Positions 6,119 through 12,600 of a stretch of 12,600 bases of DNA are shown piece by piece. The position numbers were made by a program, and so were the translations under genes. The stretch is from Deltaproteobacteria bacterium UBA1386 (GTDB lineage: Bacteria > Desulfobacterota > Syntrophorhabdia > Syntrophorhabdales > Syntrophorhabdaceae), in NCBI GenBank assembly GCA_002305765.1, contig DBQU01000089.1, forward strand, positions 1-12,600, written 5' to 3'. Position 1 is the stretch's first letter; each line of letters opens with the position of its first letter. The notes below the pieces were generated by a model. That model was not told where the DNA came from. It worked only from the letters and a program-made list of their open reading frames with translations, and ran no database searches.

Positions 6119-7468
6119 ATGGGTAAACTTTTTGGTACCGACGGCGTCCGGGGGGAAGCGAACCGGTATCCGATGAACGCGGAGATAGCCTTTGCCATCG
6201 GGCAGGCGGTGGTCTATCTCCTGAAGAAGACGCACGATCGTCCCCGGATAGTGATCGGGAAGGACACGCGCATCTCCGGGTACATGCTCGAGGGAGCGCT
6301 GGAGTCGGGGATAACCTCCATGGGGGGCAACCCCTATCTCGTCGGTGTCCTGCCGACGCCGGGGATAGCCTTCATAGCGCAGAGCATGCGCGCCGACGCG
6401 GGGATCGTGATCTCCGCCTCCCACAACCCCTATCAGGACAACGGAATAAAGATATTCAACGGCAGCGGCTTCAAGCTCTCCGACGAACAGGAGGAGGCCA
6501 TCGAGGAGCTGATGATGAGCAATACGCTTCACGGCCTCGTGCCCCCCGTCCGGGAAATGGGGCAGGCCTTCCGCCTCGAGGACGCGCACGGCAGATACAT
6601 CGTTTTCGTGAAGAACAGCTTTCCCCGGGACCTCTCCATCGAGGGGATGAAGATCGTCCTCGATACCGCCAACGGCGCCACGTACAAGGTTGCCCCCGAT
6701 ACATTCTGGGAACTGGGCGCCGACATCGAGGTCATCCACAATACGCCGAACGGCATCAACATCAACGACAGGTGCGGTTCGCAGCATACGGAGGACCTCA
6801 GAAAGAGGGTCGTGGAAAGCGGCGCGGCTGTCGGGCTCGCCTTCGACGGGGACGGCGACCGCCTCATCGCCGTCGATGAGAAAGGGCGGGAGATGACGGG
6901 CGACCAGATCCTTCTCATCTGCGCGAGGATGCTCAAGGAGCAGGGTAAACTGAAGAACGACCTTCTCGTGAGCACCGTGATGAGTAACCTTGGGCTAAGG
7001 GTCGCCTGCAGGAAATACGGCTTCAGGTACCACGCGTCAAAGGTCGGCGACCGCTACGTCCTCGAGGAGATGATGCGCCTCGGCGGCGTGGTGGGTGGCG
7101 AGGATTCGGGGCACATGATCTTTCTGGACCATCACACCGCGGGCGACGGCATCATCACCGCCCTCCAGCTCGTCGCCGCCATGGTCAGAACGGGCAAGCC
7201 CCTGTCGGAGCTGGCGAAATGGATGGACATCTATCCCCAGAAGCTCATCAATGTCGATGTCAGGACCAAGCCCGATATCGCCACCATACCTCAGGTGATG
7301 GCGGTGATAGATGGGGTCGAAAAGGAACTCGGCGACGAGGGGCGTGTCCTGGTGCGGTATTCCGGTACCCAGAACATGTGCAGGGTGATGGTCGAAGGGC
7401 CGTCAGACGCGGTCACGGAGAAGCACTGTACCGAGATCGCGGATGTGATCAGGGCCCATCTCGGCTAG
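6119..7468 (+). CDS. glmM: Phosphoglucosamine mutase GlmM
   Basis: GlmM interconverts glucosamine-6-phosphate and glucosamine-1-phosphate in the cytoplasm, supplying UDP-GlcNAc for peptidoglycan and lipopolysaccharide. From ATG 6119 the 449-residue protein begins MGKLFGTDGVRG, the usual GlmM opening, with GAGGG 6 bases upstream; ATG 6113 is too close to that site. Motifs in order: the active-site serine loop ISASHNP (Ser101), the metal loop DGDGDR (Asp243, 245, 247), the sugar-recognition loop GEDSGH (327-332), and the phosphate-binding loop RYSGTQ (413-418). The last has Gln where most members have Glu (SGTE). Length is normal for GlmM (about 445). A phosphomannomutase/phosphoglucomutase specificity is possible, but the FGTDGVRG start and SASHNP loop favour GlmM. 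It is second in the operon, beside a GlmU-like beta-helix gene. Confidence 0.92.
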   Translation: MGKLFGTDGVRGEANRYPMNAEIAFAIGQAVVYLLKKTHDRPRIVIGKDTRISGYMLEGALESGITSMGGNPYLVGVLPTPGIAFIAQSMRADAGIVISASHNPYQDNGIKIFNGSGFKLSDEQEEAIEELMMSNTLHGLVPPVREMGQAFRLEDAHGRYIVFVKNSFPRDLSIEGMKIVLDTANGATYKVAPDTFWELGADIEVIHNTPNGININDRCGSQHTEDLRKRVVESGAAVGLAFDGDGDRLIAVDEKGREMTGDQILLICARMLKEQGKLKNDLLVSTVMSNLGLRVACRKYGFRYHASKVGDRYVLEEMMRLGGVVGGEDSGHMIFLDHHTAGDGIITALQLVAAMVRTGKPLSELAKWMDIYPQKLINVDVRTKPDIATIPQVMAVIDGVEKELGDEGRVLVRYSGTQNMCRVMVEGPSDAVTEKHCTEIADVIRAHLG

Positions 7469-7489
7469 AGAAGCGGGAGCTTCCCGCGC

Positions 7490-8425
7490 GTGGCGCGGAA
7501 GATCAAGGAAATGAGCGGTATTGAAGAAGCAATTGTGGGTCTCATCGGCGCGAGAGGCCCCCTGACGGGTTTTGAGATCCAGAAGGAGATACGGACGGAC
7601 AGCCTGCTCCTGTGGAGGGCTTGCAGGACCTCCGGCAGACTGGAGGTCCGCTCCGTGGGCACGCGATACATGAGGCTCGATCGCCATGTCGACGGTTTTG
7701 CCCGCCTTTCCCCGTCGATCCTCCGGGAGTTCCTCACCTACTGCGTCATCGGCCTGCCGGATGACAGTTCCGCCCTCGACGACAGGTGCCTCGCGGTGGG
7801 CGACCGGATCCGGGAGATAAGCAGGCTCAAGTTCGACCGTGCCCTCCAGATGGTCCTCGATGTGATGGAGGAATACGAAGACGCCGCGGAGATGGCTGGC
7901 CGGATGTGTTTCATCATCGCCGGGGACATCGTGTACAACATGGCCCACGATGTGCCCCGTCCGGAGCGCAGCACGGGTAAGCTCGTCAAGGGGTCCGACA
8001 TCGACCTTGTGGTCGTTACCGATGACGACGTGGCGGACGGCCCCATAGGCAGGCTCGATGAGCTGATATACCGCAGAAAGTACAGGATGCTCATCGACCC
8101 CGCCGTGAACGAGGAAGTGGACTACAAGATAAAGAGGCTCATGCGTGTCAGGGAGCAGGCGGCCTTCGACGACTTCAAGCGCATGGTCGCCGTCAAGATC
8201 CTCGACGAGGGAGTTTTTCTCCACGGGAGCGAGGAGATCTTCCGCGCCGTCAAGGACATCATTCGTGAGAGGGGCCTCGACGGCCGCCTCGCCGAACTGG
8301 AAGCCCGGGCACACGTGTTCAGGTCCAGGGCCGAGATGTCAATTCTCGACGGCAGCCTCAACGGGGAAAAGATAAAGGAGACCCACCTTTTCTACTCCGC
8401 GGAGGAGTTCGAAGAATTTGAATGA
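7490..8425 (+). CDS. Winged-helix plus nucleotidyltransferase-fold protein, function unknown
   Basis: The protein (311 residues) is not one I recognise by name. Residues about 10-65 resemble a winged-helix domain (EEAIVGLIGARGPLTGFEIQ, then a helix with LWRACRTSGRL and a basic wing). Residues about 140-245 look like a pol-beta-type nucleotidyltransferase fold, with KGSDIDLVVV (167-176) giving the paired acidic residues D170 and D172 and a candidate third acid at D211. The C-terminus is helical and acidic (EEFEEFE). A regulator or a nucleotidylating enzyme are both conceivable; no substrate can be read. It starts with GTG 7490, with GGGAG upstream inside a small hairpin (7473-7487). ATG 7511 is an alternative with poorer spacing. 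It lies 21 bases after glmM and 36 before the hydantoinase gene, inside the same operon. Confidence 0.65.
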   Translation: MARKIKEMSGIEEAIVGLIGARGPLTGFEIQKEIRTDSLLLWRACRTSGRLEVRSVGTRYMRLDRHVDGFARLSPSILREFLTYCVIGLPDDSSALDDRCLAVGDRIREISRLKFDRALQMVLDVMEEYEDAAEMAGRMCFIIAGDIVYNMAHDVPRPERSTGKLVKGSDIDLVVVTDDDVADGPIGRLDELIYRRKYRMLIDPAVNEEVDYKIKRLMRVREQAAFDDFKRMVAVKILDEGVFLHGSEEIFRAVKDIIRERGLDGRLAELEARAHVFRSRAEMSILDGSLNGEKIKETHLFYSAEEFEEFE

Positions 8426-8461
8426 CCCCGGACGGCCGGGGAAAGATAAGAGGTGAACAAC

Positions 8462-10138
8462 ATGCTGATCGGTATCGATGTGGGCGGCACATACACGGAC
8501 GGGATCCTTTTTTCGGAAGGGTCGGTCCTTTTGAGCGTCAAGCACCCTACGGACGAGAACGATCTCGAGGGCACCCTTCTGTCGGTGCTGGACGAGCTCC
8601 TCGCGCGCGGGGATGCGAAGGACGTGCAAAGGATAGTCCTCTCCACCACCCTCGTCACCAATCTCCTCGCCACGGGACGGGGGGAGCGCACGGCGCTCCT
8701 CCTCCTTCCCGGCAGCGGGCTGCCCTTTTCAGCCTACAGGATAAGCCCCGACACCTATTTCCTCAAAGGGGGCATAGACTTCCGCGGCAGGCAGATCGAG
8801 GCTCCCGACGCGAAAGAGGTGGAGGAGGCCCTGAGGAAGGTCCATGATTCAGGCATCGACAGGGTGGCCGTCGCGGGGAAGTTTTCCAACCGCAACGACG
8901 CCCATGAAAGGATGGTCGAGGACCGCGCCCGGTCCCTGTACCCGCACATGGATGTGTGCACGAGCAATGAGATCGCGGGAAGGCTAAACTTTCCCCGGCG
9001 CGCCGTGACCTGCTACTACACGGCGATGACCATGAGGGAATGGAACCGCTTCGCCGACGGCATCGAGGCCGCAATACGGGCGCGCGCCCCCCGAAGCGAG
9101 GTGCATATCCTGAAGGCGGACGGCGGCACCACCACCCTCGAGGCCAGCCGGAGGCGGCCCTGCGAGACGGTGTTCTCGGGGCCGGCGGCGAGCACCATGG
9201 GCACCATGGCCTTGAGCCGCGAATCCCTCAATGCCGTGTCCGTGGACATCGGCGGGACCACCTCCGACATCAGTCTCCTCATTGAAGGGTCGCCTCTGTA
9301 TGCCTCGAAGGGCGCACTCGTCGGCGGCCACCTCACGCACATCAATTCCTTCGCTGTAAGGTCCATACCGCTCGGCGGCGACAGCCGCGTGTACGAGGAA
9401 TCGGGAGAGCTGCGCGTGGGCCCCATGCGGATGGGCCCCGCTGCATGCCTGGGGGGCGGGGAGCCGACGGTGACGGACGCCTTCAACCTCTTGAACGGCC
9501 TCGGCCTTGGAGACACCGGTGCCTCCCGGGGGAAGCTCGAGGCCGTCGCCGGGCGTCTCGGCACGTCCCTCGAGGAGCTGTGCCAAAAGGTTGCCGATGA
9601 GGTGGTCGACAGGCTGGAGTGGAACATCGAGGAGATGTTCGGCCTCTGGGAGGACGAGCCCGCCTACAAGGTCTGGGAGGTGGTTCACAGGAGGAAGTTC
9701 GAGCTCCACCGTGTGATCGGGATAGGCGCGGCGTCCCCGGCGATCATCCCCCGGCTGGCGGCGAAGATGAACGTCGAGCACTTCCTGCACCGGTACTCGC
9801 CCGTCGCCAACGCCCTCGGCGCGGCCGTGGCGCGGCCGACACTCGCGGTGGAGGTCCACGTCGACACGGCACGGCGGACCTACACGGGTTCGCCGGGAGG
9901 GTTGAGGGGTACCGTCGAGAAACGCAGCTTTCAGCTCGAAGACGCAAGGGAACTGGCGCTGAATTGTCTCAGGGAGGCGAGCCGCGAACGGGGGCTTGCC
10001 GATTATGCGGACGAGGCGCATGTGTATCTGGAGGAGCAGTTCAATATGATCCGCGGCTGGGAGCAAGAAGGCAAGCTCTTTGACGTGGGGATACAGATCG
10101 CCCCCGGATTCATTCATGAATACAAGGGGGTGGCATAG
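8462..10138 (+). CDS. Hydantoinase/oxoprolinase (HyuA-type) family protein, short form
   Basis: The protein (558 residues from ATG 8462) belongs to the ATP-dependent HyuA/oxoprolinase family of the actin-like ATPase superfamily, which hydrolyses cyclic amides or carboxylates ketones. The first phosphate loop, GIDVGGTYTDG, is at about 4-14, the second, VDIGGTTSDIS, at about 261-271, and a glycine-rich adenosine-type segment, IGIGAASP, at about 419-426. HyuA and AcxA proteins are usually longer (about 650-720), and no HyuB or OplB-like partner gene follows, so classical hydantoinase activity is doubtful. ATG 8462 is preferred because AGAGGTG (8449-8455) is 6 bases upstream; GTG 8453 overlaps that site. 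The stop codon directly abuts the ATG of the deacetylase gene, so the two products are probably made together and may act in one pathway. Confidence 0.82.
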   Translation: MLIGIDVGGTYTDGILFSEGSVLLSVKHPTDENDLEGTLLSVLDELLARGDAKDVQRIVLSTTLVTNLLATGRGERTALLLLPGSGLPFSAYRISPDTYFLKGGIDFRGRQIEAPDAKEVEEALRKVHDSGIDRVAVAGKFSNRNDAHERMVEDRARSLYPHMDVCTSNEIAGRLNFPRRAVTCYYTAMTMREWNRFADGIEAAIRARAPRSEVHILKADGGTTTLEASRRRPCETVFSGPAASTMGTMALSRESLNAVSVDIGGTTSDISLLIEGSPLYASKGALVGGHLTHINSFAVRSIPLGGDSRVYEESGELRVGPMRMGPAACLGGGEPTVTDAFNLLNGLGLGDTGASRGKLEAVAGRLGTSLEELCQKVADEVVDRLEWNIEEMFGLWEDEPAYKVWEVVHRRKFELHRVIGIGAASPAIIPRLAAKMNVEHFLHRYSPVANALGAAVARPTLAVEVHVDTARRTYTGSPGGLRGTVEKRSFQLEDARELALNCLREASRERGLADYADEAHVYLEEQFNMIRGWEQEGKLFDVGIQIAPGFIHEYKGVA

Positions 10139-11497
10139 ATGAAAACGACGGACAGACCCACGGGGGTCATATTTTTTCCCGCCTTTGACTGGGCCATAAG
10201 CCCCACCCATCCCGAGAGGGAGGAAAGGCTTCTCTACACGCGCGACCAGATCTTCGAGGAAGGCATCATGGACCTGCCCGAGATAAGGGAATACCATCCC
10301 CGGCTCGCGTCTGCAAAGGACGTCTCGCGCGTCCACTTCTGCGTCCCCGACGTCGAGAGCCGCGTGACCGAGGCGCACATGGTATCGGCGGGATGCGCCA
10401 TGGTGATGGCCGATGCCTTCATGCAGAAGGAAGTGAAGAACGCCTTCGCCATCATCCGCCCGCCCGGCCACCATGCCATGACCGTCGTTCACGGAAATCG
10501 GGGTTTCTGCGACATCAACAACGAGGCCGTCATGGTGGAGTACCTGCGACGGACATACGGCGTAAGGCGCATCGCCATCGTCGACACCGACGTTCACCAC
10601 GGGGACGGGACGCAGGAGATCTTCTGGCACGATCCCGACGTCCTCTTCGTATCCTTCCATCAGGACGGGCGTACTCTTTTTCCGGGGTCGGGTTTCACGA
10701 ACGAGCTCGGAGGGCCGCTGGCGTACGGCACCACCATCAACATACCTATGGCGCCGAGGACGACGGACGAGGGCATCCATTATATCATGGACAACCTTGT
10801 CCTGCCCATACTCGACGAGTTCAAGCCGGAGCTGGTGATAAACTCGGCCGGACAGGACAATCACTACAGCGATCCCCTGGCGAACATGAGCTTCACGGCA
10901 AAGGGGTATGCCATCCTCAACCAGAAGCTGAGGCCCGACATAGCGGTGCTGGAAGGGGGGTACTCCGTCGAGACAGCCCTGCCTTACATCAATATGGCCA
11001 TAATAATGGCCATGGCGGGGATCGACTTCTCCAACCTGCGCGAGCCCGATTACAACCCGTCCCGCTTCAAGGAATCGGCGAAGAACATGGACTACATCAG
11101 GGCCCTCGTCACGCACCAGCTTGCCACTTTCCGGGACAGGGAAAGGGTTGTGGAGGCGAACCGAAAAGAAGGCCGTGATTTCTACGGCAGTTCCCGCAGC
11201 ACCTTTTACGATACGGAGTACCTCCAGGAGGAGCAGCGTCTCGACCTCAGGATGTGCCCCGACTGCTGCGGCTACCGCCGTATCTCGTCATCATGCGCCC
11301 ACCACAGCGGCCGCAGCTATTCCGTCTTCTGCGTCGCGCTCCCTGCCGCCTGCTGTCCCGACTGCGCGGCACGGGCGCGGCAGGATTACGAGGACATGAA
11401 GAAGAAACCTGGTTACGGCTACCTCTACCTCCAGGACAGGATAGACGACGAATACAAGACCTTCGAAACAAAAACCGGACGGGAAAACACGTTATGA
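10139..11497 (+). CDS. HDAC-family deacetylase/amidohydrolase with C-terminal Cys-rich zinc-ribbon-like tail
   Basis: Residues about 10-300 are a zinc-dependent histone-deacetylase-like (AcuC/HdaH/acetylpolyamine amidohydrolase superfamily) domain. The tandem histidines H111-H112 sit in PPGHHA. DTDVHHGDG supplies zinc ligands D151 and H153, SAGQDNHYSDPL supplies D240, and LEGGYS supplies the transition-state tyrosine Y275. All catalytic residues are present. Residues about 370-410 are an added tail rich in Cys (CPDCC, then C386, C398, CC at 405-406 and C409, with HH at 388-389), which looks like a zinc ribbon; it is absent from ordinary HDAC homologues of about 340-375 residues. The C-terminus (412-452) is charged. 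ATG 10139 immediately follows the hydantoinase stop, with AAGGGGG 8 bases upstream. The substrate is unknown: an acetylated small molecule, polyamine or sugar, or a protein. Confidence 0.88.
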   Translation: MKTTDRPTGVIFFPAFDWAISPTHPEREERLLYTRDQIFEEGIMDLPEIREYHPRLASAKDVSRVHFCVPDVESRVTEAHMVSAGCAMVMADAFMQKEVKNAFAIIRPPGHHAMTVVHGNRGFCDINNEAVMVEYLRRTYGVRRIAIVDTDVHHGDGTQEIFWHDPDVLFVSFHQDGRTLFPGSGFTNELGGPLAYGTTINIPMAPRTTDEGIHYIMDNLVLPILDEFKPELVINSAGQDNHYSDPLANMSFTAKGYAILNQKLRPDIAVLEGGYSVETALPYINMAIIMAMAGIDFSNLREPDYNPSRFKESAKNMDYIRALVTHQLATFRDRERVVEANRKEGRDFYGSSRSTFYDTEYLQEEQRLDLRMCPDCCGYRRISSSCAHHSGRSYSVFCVALPAACCPDCAARARQDYEDMKKKPGYGYLYLQDRIDDEYKTFETKTGRENTL

Positions 11498-11501
11498 AAG
11501 T

Positions 11502-11735
11502 GTTGCGGGTTGCGCGTTCCGAGTTGCGGGTTAAAAGCCTTGAAAGCAACTTCAAGTTTCATTGAGCAAAGGTCGTTGCGGGTTTCACGTCAGAGACCTG
11601 ACAGGTTGTTGATAGAATCGCTTCCCGTCCGGTCCGTCTGCCGGCCTTTGCCGGAATGACGCAGAAAGGGACTTTGCCAACGGTCTGTCGGGAACGGCCT
11701 TTAAGGTTCTTGACTCGCAACCCGGAACCCGCAAC
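11502..11735. repeat. GTTGCGGGTT repeat family with flanking inverted repeat
   Basis: The decamer GTTGCGGGTT occurs at 11502-11511, 11523-11532 and 11575-11584 on the plus strand, and inverted at 11726-11735. The outer copies extend into an imperfect inverted repeat: 11502-11525 against 11712-11735 matches at 20 of 24 positions, enclosing 186 bases. The composition (runs of GTTGCG, GTTCCGAGTT) looks like an intergenic low-complexity repeat or decayed mobile element rather than coding sequence. Confidence 0.6.
11641..11654. repeat. Short CCGGC hairpin, intergenic-palindrome type
   Basis: CCGGC and GCCGG form a perfect 5-bp stem around CTTT. With its flank, the minus strand reads CGTCATTCCGGCAAAGGCCG. 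This is the style of the short palindromic intergenic repeats (GTCATTCCGGC...GCCGG) found in many copies in various proteobacterial genomes. Only one copy is visible here, so membership of a family is by resemblance. Confidence 0.45.
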
Positions 11736-11800
11736 AGTTTTTTCTGGAACTTTTTTTCCTTCCCCTTGTCTCACCTTGAAAAATGATAAGGAGACCGAAA

Positions 11801-12100
11801 ATGAAAAAGATCCTGAGCGCAGCAGCTATTCTGACCCTTCTGGCTTCTACCGGTCTGTGCTATGGTGCGGATACCGTCAAGACGACGCCGCAGGAGTACT
11901 TCAAATATGCGGGGACAGCTGCCGACCCCTCCTATCAGGACTACGTAGCTACGAGCTCCCGAAAGACAAGCGGCAACACTGGCAACAATGCCGGCAGCTA
12001 CACGGCGCAGCGGGAGAGAACGCAGGAGCGCATGAGGAATTCCCCGCGGTACACCGTGCCGCAGATCAACCACAAGGGAACCTACGGACAGGCAAAATAG
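11801..12100 (+). CDS. Small secreted/periplasmic protein, function unknown (99 residues)
   Basis: ATG 11801 is preceded by AAGGAG (11788-11793) at 7 bases, an excellent site that rules out the in-frame ATG at 11783. Residues 1-23 are a Sec signal peptide: KK, a hydrophobic core ILSAAAILTLLASTGLC, then YGA with likely cleavage before D24. The Cys before YGA is not in a proper lipobox, so a lipoprotein is unlikely. The mature part of about 76 residues is polar, rich in Thr, Ser, Asn, Gln and Tyr, basic towards the C-terminus, and has no Cys or further membrane segment. I recognise no family. It is followed 33 bases later by another small secreted-protein gene, so the two are probably co-transcribed. 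Confidence 0.8.
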   Translation: MKKILSAAAILTLLASTGLCYGADTVKTTPQEYFKYAGTAADPSYQDYVATSSRKTSGNTGNNAGSYTAQRERTQERMRNSPRYTVPQINHKGTYGQAK

Positions 12101-12133
12101 AACGTAACACTATAAGGATAAAGGAGAAAGACC

Positions 12134-12403
12134 ATGAAGAACGCAGCATTGAGAACCGCCCTGGCAGTTGTGACGATCTTTGCACTCGTTATCTGCAGTT
12201 TCGGCATTACCTCGGCGCAGGAGAAGAAGAAAGGCCCGGCACTCCAGCAGCTCGAGCAGGCGGCGGGGAAGAAGATCGAGGACGTGAAAGTGCCCGCAGT
12301 GTCTGCACCCACCCCCGTCAATACGAACGAAGTCCAAAAATCCACATCCACGACATCCTCTTTCGACGTAAACACATCCACATCGACGCCGAAGAAGAAA
12401 TAG
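12134..12403 (+). CDS. Small secreted/periplasmic protein with Lys and Ser/Thr-rich mature part (89 residues)
   Basis: ATG 12134 has AAGGAG (12121-12126) 7 bases upstream. Residues 1-28 form a Sec signal peptide (hydrophobic core about 9-24, ending ITSA) with probable cleavage before Q29. The mature chain of about 61 residues is low-complexity: a Lys-rich start (EKKK), a possible amphipathic helix (LQQLEQAAGKKIEDVK), a Pro/Val/Ala stretch, a Ser/Thr-rich C-terminal region and a final PKKK. No known family is apparent. The protein is likely flexible or disordered. A strong terminator follows 15 bases after the stop, closing this two-gene unit. Confidence 0.78.
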   Translation: MKNAALRTALAVVTIFALVICSFGITSAQEKKKGPALQQLEQAAGKKIEDVKVPAVSAPTPVNTNEVQKSTSTTSSFDVNTSTSTPKKK

Positions 12404-12417
12404 CTTCAGTGTGGCAG

Positions 12418-12455
12418 AAAAAAATGGCGAACCGGAAACGGTTCGCCATTTTTTT
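12418..12455. terminator. Strong bidirectional Rho-independent terminator
   Basis: ATGGCGAACCG (12424-12434) and CGGTTCGCCAT (12439-12449) form a perfect 11-bp stem capped by a GAAA tetraloop. It is preceded by seven A (12418-12424) and followed by seven T (12449-12455), so it works on both strands. It ends the small secreted-protein unit on the plus strand and can also terminate the minus-strand gene that enters from the right. Confidence 0.95.
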
Positions 12456-12497
12456 GACTTCTTTCCTTTTTCCGGTCTATTACCCGGCGATCTTCAT

Positions 12498-12600
12498 TTA
12501 GCGGTGCCCTGTCCCCGACCCGTACGGCAATATCCCCCCCGTGCAGGCGGGGCATATGTCACCCCGTCCCGAGGGATAGGGCTCCCCGCAGGAGGGGCAC
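12498..12600 (-). CDS. C-terminus of a zinc-ribbon-like protein, continues beyond the window
   Basis: On the minus strand, an open frame entering from the right edge gives CPSCGEPYPSGRGDICPAC, followed by 14 more residues and TAA (12500-12498). CxxC-x11-CxxC is a zinc-ribbon-like spacing. Only 33 residues are visible, so neither the full protein nor its function can be named. Its stop lies about 43 bases from the bidirectional terminator, the expected arrangement for a convergent gene end. The Cys pattern is the main support that the frame is real. Confidence 0.55.
   Translation of the reverse strand, partial: CPSCGEPYPSGRGDICPACTGGILPYGSGTGHR

Larger units (their letters stand above)
11498..11800. 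other. 303-base gene-free spacer with dispersed repeats
   Basis: I see no plausible gene in this stretch. It holds four copies of the decamer GTTGCGGGTT (three direct, one inverted), a CCGGC-CTTT-GCCGG hairpin, and T-rich tracts near 11737-11760. Candidate promoter pieces for the small secreted-protein genes are weak: TTGACT at 11710-11715 has no convincing -10 box at the right distance. I see no clear terminator for the five-gene operon. Confidence 0.6.

Noticed and set aside
8984..11116. A 710-codon minus-strand open frame opposite the hydantoinase and HDAC genes
   Set aside because: It spans two genes with intact catalytic motifs on the other strand, and its product shows no domain.
11656..12501. 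A 281-codon plus-strand frame across the small secreted-protein genes
   Set aside because: It starts in the repeat region and runs through both small genes and the terminator in a different frame. The two short frames have good ribosome sites and signal peptides.
1..12600. CRISPR array, tRNA or rRNA genes, or a transposase
   Set aside because: I found no regularly spaced repeats, no tRNA-like cloverleaf, no rRNA-like stretch and no transposase-like protein.

Overview
The window is GC-rich bacterial DNA with tightly packed operons. Its gene content (GlmM, a short HyuA-type protein, an HDAC-like amidohydrolase, and intergenic GTTGCGGGTT and CCGGC-hairpin repeats) fits a deltaproteobacterium (Desulfobacterota). 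That placement is an inference and no phylogenetic marker is present.

Left third, minus strand (about 24-4690): a lasso peptide (RiPP) cluster read in the order ABC exporter (D), fused RRE-leader peptidase (B), lasso cyclase (C), precursor (A). The precursor is a 55-residue gene at 147-314. Its predicted core is GQGGDSKDYGGYTIPVDTRN, preceded by the hallmark Thr at -2, with Gly1 and Asp8 placed to close an 8-residue ring. B carries a Cys-His-Asp triad with the same spacing as McjB. C has the ATP-binding loop of asparagine synthetases but no N-terminal Cys nucleophile. D is an exporter half-transporter. A consensus-like sigma70 promoter lies inside the 3' end of the cyclase gene, so the precursor, although last, probably has its own strong transcript.

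Middle, plus strand (4737-11497), divergent from the lasso genes: five closely spaced genes that look like one operon. They encode a left-handed beta-helix (hexapeptide) protein related to the GlmU acyltransferase half, phosphoglucosamine mutase GlmM, a winged-helix/nucleotidyltransferase-fold protein of unknown role, a short HyuA-type hydantoinase/oxoprolinase, and an HDAC-family deacetylase with a C-terminal Cys-rich zinc-ribbon-like tail. The first two suggest aminosugar or envelope metabolism. The role of the last three is unclear.

Right end: a 303-base repeat-bearing spacer (11498-11800), two small genes for secreted proteins (99 and 89 residues), a strong bidirectional terminator (about 12418-12455), and the C-terminus of a convergent minus-strand gene ending in a zinc-ribbon-like CxxC-x11-CxxC motif that runs off the window.
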